Positions 61,710 to 64,000 of a stretch of 64,000 nucleotides of DNA are shown here, piece by piece. The translations under genes and the position numbers were made by a program. This DNA comes from Eubacteriales bacterium. Its GTDB lineage: Bacteria; Bacillota; Clostridia; Lachnospirales; Lachnospiraceae. The DNA lies in assembly GCA_030526665.1 (NCBI GenBank), contig JAUNCI010000002.1, forward strand, positions 36,395 to 100,394. Reading direction: 5' to 3'. Numbering within the stretch: position 1 is the stretch's first letter; each line of letters begins with the position of its first letter. The notes under the pieces are model-generated. The model did no database searches. It worked only from the letters and a program-made list of their open reading frames with translations, and was not told the DNA's origin.

Positions 61710-62229
61710 TTTTCTTACCTGTTTTGAGAAATTTGAAATCTTCGTCCTTATATAGAAACAGAACGCAGATGATTAAGCCGACTGCACCGGTAACTACATA
61801 GATATCTGCAATATTAAATACGGGAAAATCAATCAATTTAAAATAGATAAAATCGATGACATAACCGCGAAAGGTTCGATCAAGCAAGTTACCCATCGCC
61901 CCGGCTGCCATGAAAAGATTTATACAAAGCAGCGGAAAATATTTTCTAACCTTTGGAATACGAATATACAGCCAGGCAAAAATAAATGTAAAAATCAGGG
62001 CTACGATTGCAAAAAAGACGGTTTTTCCTTGAAATAGTCCAAATGCGATTCCTTTATTTTCAACATAGGAAAATTCGAGTACATTTTTAATTATAATTTT
62101 CGGCATATTATCCTTTAATATATCAAGCGCAAGAAGTTTTGTTAGCTGATCAAACAAAACAAAAATGATATAGAAAAAGATTCCGGATAAATAGTATCCT
62201 GTTTTTGAAAGTTTTATTCTTTTTTTCAT
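61699..62229 (-). CDS. lspA: Lipoprotein signal peptidase (signal peptidase II)
   Basis: The 176-residue protein has four membrane segments and the aspartic-protease motifs VENKGIAFGLF, GNLLDR (Asp) and FNIADIY (Asp). It cleaves the signal peptide of diacylated prolipoproteins. It is 6 bases after aroB and overlaps rluD, so all three form an operon. Confidence 0.95.
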   Translation of the reverse strand: MKKRIKLSKTGYYLSGIFFYIIFVLFDQLTKLLALDILKDNMPKIIIKNVLEFSYVENKGIAFGLFQGKTVFFAIVALIFTFIFAWLYIRIPKVRKYFPLLCINLFMAAGAMGNLLDRTFRGYVIDFIYFKLIDFPVFNIADIYVVTGAVGLIICVLFLYKDEDFKFLKTGKKNDK

Positions 62230-62235
62230 ATAATT

Positions 62236-63330
62236 CTATTTCTGATGAATAATCTGATTGGAAGCATTCATCATTTCCTCATCTGTCACATCTGTCGCGA
62301 TAAAGCTTTGGCCAAGTCCATTCATTAAAATAAATCGGATATGGCCATTATCCATTTTTTTATCTTTTTTGGTTGCATCAACGATCTCTTGTGCGGAAAT
62401 GCCTTCCGCATATTCAGGTAGTCCAAAAGAAATGCAGGTTTTCGTGATACGTGCAGTTTCTTCTGAAGTTAAAAGGCCGCGATTTTCAGATATGATTGCA
62501 GCAGCAATCAATCCAAGTCCAACACATTGTCCGTGGAGTAATTGGAAATTCATCAGTTTTTCAACGGCATGTCCAATCGTATGACCCAGATTGAGAAGTG
62601 CTCTTTCGCCTTTTTCCTTAGGATCTCTTTCTACAACCGATGCCTTGATTTCGCAGCATCTTTTGACCATGTATGATAAAGCCTCAAAATCTCCGGATAA
62701 AATGGTATTACTGTTATTTTCAAGGTATGTAAAAAAGTCATAATCGCATATAAGCCCGGTTTTGACGATTTCCCCCATTCCACAGGAAAACTGTATCATT
62801 GGGAGGGTCTTTAGTGTAGAAAGGTTCATATATACCAATTTCGGCTGATGAAAGGCTCCAATCATATTTTTATATTGTTTAAAGTCAACACCTGTTTTCC
62901 CGCCGACACTACTGTCTACCTGTGCAAGCAGTGTAGTCGGGATTTGAACGAAATCGATTCCTCTGAGATAAGTTGCGGCTGCAAAACCTGTCATATCACC
63001 GGTAACACCACCGCCCAAAGCAACGAGAACACTTTTGCGGTCAAAACCCCATTCAATTAATTTCAAATACAGATCAGATATGGTATCGAGATTTTTATTT
63101 GCTTCACCAAAAGGAAATTCAAAAAAATAAATTCGAGATGAAACTTCCTTTAAGGCCTGCTTTACGTCGTTTAGATACAGTTTACTGACACAGCTGTCAG
63201 TTACAATGCAAATATTTCTATCCTTATAACCCAGGCGTATCATTTCTTCGGATAAATGATCAAAGGAATTCTCGAAACAAATATCATAATTAAATTCATT
63301 TTCTTTTTTGACAAGTAAACGTTGACGCAT
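62236..63330 (-). CDS. aroB: 3-dehydroquinate synthase
   Basis: The 364-residue protein has the NAD motif LGGGVTGDMTGFAAATY near residue 105 and QIPTTLLAQVDSSVGGKTG near residue 130. The metal ligands include GLGHTIGHAVEK-like LNLGHTIGHAVEK near residue 245. It makes the first ring of the shikimate pathway. GGGAGG precedes ATG 63330. It is placed ahead of lspA-rluD, and no other aro gene is in the window. Confidence 0.96.
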   Translation of the reverse strand: MRQRLLVKKENEFNYDICFENSFDHLSEEMIRLGYKDRNICIVTDSCVSKLYLNDVKQALKEVSSRIYFFEFPFGEANKNLDTISDLYLKLIEWGFDRKSVLVALGGGVTGDMTGFAAATYLRGIDFVQIPTTLLAQVDSSVGGKTGVDFKQYKNMIGAFHQPKLVYMNLSTLKTLPMIQFSCGMGEIVKTGLICDYDFFTYLENNSNTILSGDFEALSYMVKRCCEIKASVVERDPKEKGERALLNLGHTIGHAVEKLMNFQLLHGQCVGLGLIAAAIISENRGLLTSEETARITKTCISFGLPEYAEGISAQEIVDATKKDKKMDNGHIRFILMNGLGQSFIATDVTDEEMMNASNQIIHQK

Positions 63331-63346
63331 AATAATCCTCCCAGAT

Positions 63347-63386
63347 AAAAAACAAGAGCATCAAATGAAGACTCATCTGACGCTCT
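63347..63386 (-). terminator. Terminator of sepF
   Basis: The arms 63355-63368 and 63373-63386 form a 14-bp stem with two G-U pairs and a 4-base loop. On the minus strand a run of T follows, which separates sepF from aroB. Confidence 0.8.
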
Positions 63387-63407
63387 GTACATTACTCAAT
63401 AATCAGC

Positions 63408-64000
63408 TTAATATCCTGCACGTACGGATGGTGCAGAACTTCCAAGAATATTCTGTAAATCACCTGTAATATCTACATTGTATGGTCCAAGAATGAAAAT
63501 ATAGCTGGAAACCTTCTGAAGGCTTCCACCAAGTGAATAACATGCACCTGAAGTAAAATCAATAATTCTCTGTGCTACTTCAACATCAATACCTTCCAGA
63601 TTCAAAATAACTGTAGAATTGTTTACCAATGTATCTGCAATTTCTCTTGTGTCTTCCATAGAAGTTGGCTTTATAACACAAACTTCCATAGAAGAACTCT
63701 GTGAATTACGTTTGTTACTTCTCATAGGTGTGATCTTTGGTGAAGAATTGCGAACTTTTTCTGCTTTCGGAGCTGATTTTGTAACCTTAGGAAGCGGTTT
63801 AACAGCCGGTTCTTCATCAAATTCTTCGTCGTCTAAATATTCATCATCAAGATCGGATGATTTCTTTTTTGAGAATTTTTCAAAGAATTTTTTCTTAGGA
63901 CGAGATTCTTCATAATCATCATCTAAGAAATCTTCATCTTCATCGGAATCTTCTTCATCATAAAAGTCATCATCTTCATAATCATCATTTAATTTAATTG
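63408..64000 (-). CDS. sepF: Cell division protein SepF (5' end outside the window)
   Basis: The frame has a stop at 63408-63410 and stays open to the window edge, so the start lies beyond 64000. The C-terminal domain (about the last 90 residues) has VCVIKPTSMEDTREIADTL, VILNLEGIDVEVAQRIIDF and GACYSLGGSLQKVS, the SepF ring domain that links FtsZ to the membrane. The upstream part in view is very rich in Asp and Glu with a basic KKKFFEKFSKKK patch. An internal Met at 63723-63725 is not the true start because the SepF domain begins only after it and the frame goes on upstream. Confidence 0.93.
   Translation of the reverse strand, partial: IKLNDDYEDDDFYDEEDSDEDEDFLDDDYEESRPKKKFFEKFSKKKSSDLDDEYLDDEEFDEEPAVKPLPKVTKSAPKAEKVRNSSPKITPMRSNKRNSQSSSMEVCVIKPTSMEDTREIADTLVNNSTVILNLEGIDVEVAQRIIDFTSGACYSLGGSLQKVSSYIFILGPYNVDITGDLQNILGSSAPSVRAGY

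Overview
The window looks like a chromosomal segment of an anaerobic, low-GC Firmicute, most likely a clostridium of the family Lachnospiraceae. This rests on AT-rich coding sequence with strong AGGAGG ribosome binding sites, an anaerobic-type cobalamin gene pair, the electron-bifurcating NfnAB pair, Rex, an ECF-type vitamin transporter subunit, SepF, and the gene order radC-mreBCD-PBP2-rodA-dacA. The family assignment is inferred from gene content only. Coding density is high, and no gap between genes exceeds 300 bases. I see no rRNA, tRNA, CRISPR array, insertion sequence or prophage.

Layout. 1-812: end of a cobalamin operon (cbiP tail, cbiC). 863-3785: a vitamin B6 salvage unit with a MocR-type regulator divergent from a pyridoxamine kinase and an ECF S-component. 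3837-5744: an ABC-F ATPase facing it across a shared terminator. 6040-13887: rex, nnr-alr, a CBS/CorC-like protein, yebC and nfnAB. 14040-23182: a housekeeping run (uppP-like, ftsK, rlmH, dus, DUF2284, phoH, ybeY, proB, DUF896, 5-formyl-THF cyclo-ligase).

23179-32282 is the most unusual part, a cell-surface module. It holds a large signal-peptide protein with a beta-helix-like region and a KTGD-type C-terminus; a SipW-type (S26B) signal peptidase; three tandem TasA/camelysin-like SipW substrates; and a large acidic SpaA/Cna-type adhesin with a thioester-domain-like head. Together they look like machinery for a secreted protein fibre with associated adhesins. No sortase is encoded in the window. 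The module sits between folate/proline housekeeping genes and miaB-mutS-mutL-miaA.

32414-43748: miaB, mutS, mutL, miaA, an aluminium-resistance-family PLP enzyme and two flavoproteins. 43914-52284: the cell-elongation cluster radC, a divergent mreB, mreC, mreD, an enlarged PBP2, rodA and a D,D-carboxypeptidase. 52470-55136: small genes of uncertain role (a P-loop protein with strong expression signals, a coiled-coil protein, an XRE regulator) around a Xer-type recombinase. 55358-64000, all on the minus strand: GT2 glycosyltransferase, M23 hydrolase with cell-wall-binding repeats, dtd, AI-2E-family transporter, cytidylate-kinase-like protein, rluD, lspA, aroB and the C-terminal part of sepF.

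Regulation seen directly: near-consensus promoters precede rex, the CorC-like gene, nfnAB, sipW and the P-loop gene. The rex promoter lies inside a perfect 9-bp inverted repeat, which suggests autoregulation. A second Rex/CRP-like box precedes the XRE gene. A small hairpin separates the Shine-Dalgarno sequence from the start codon of the first TasA-like gene.
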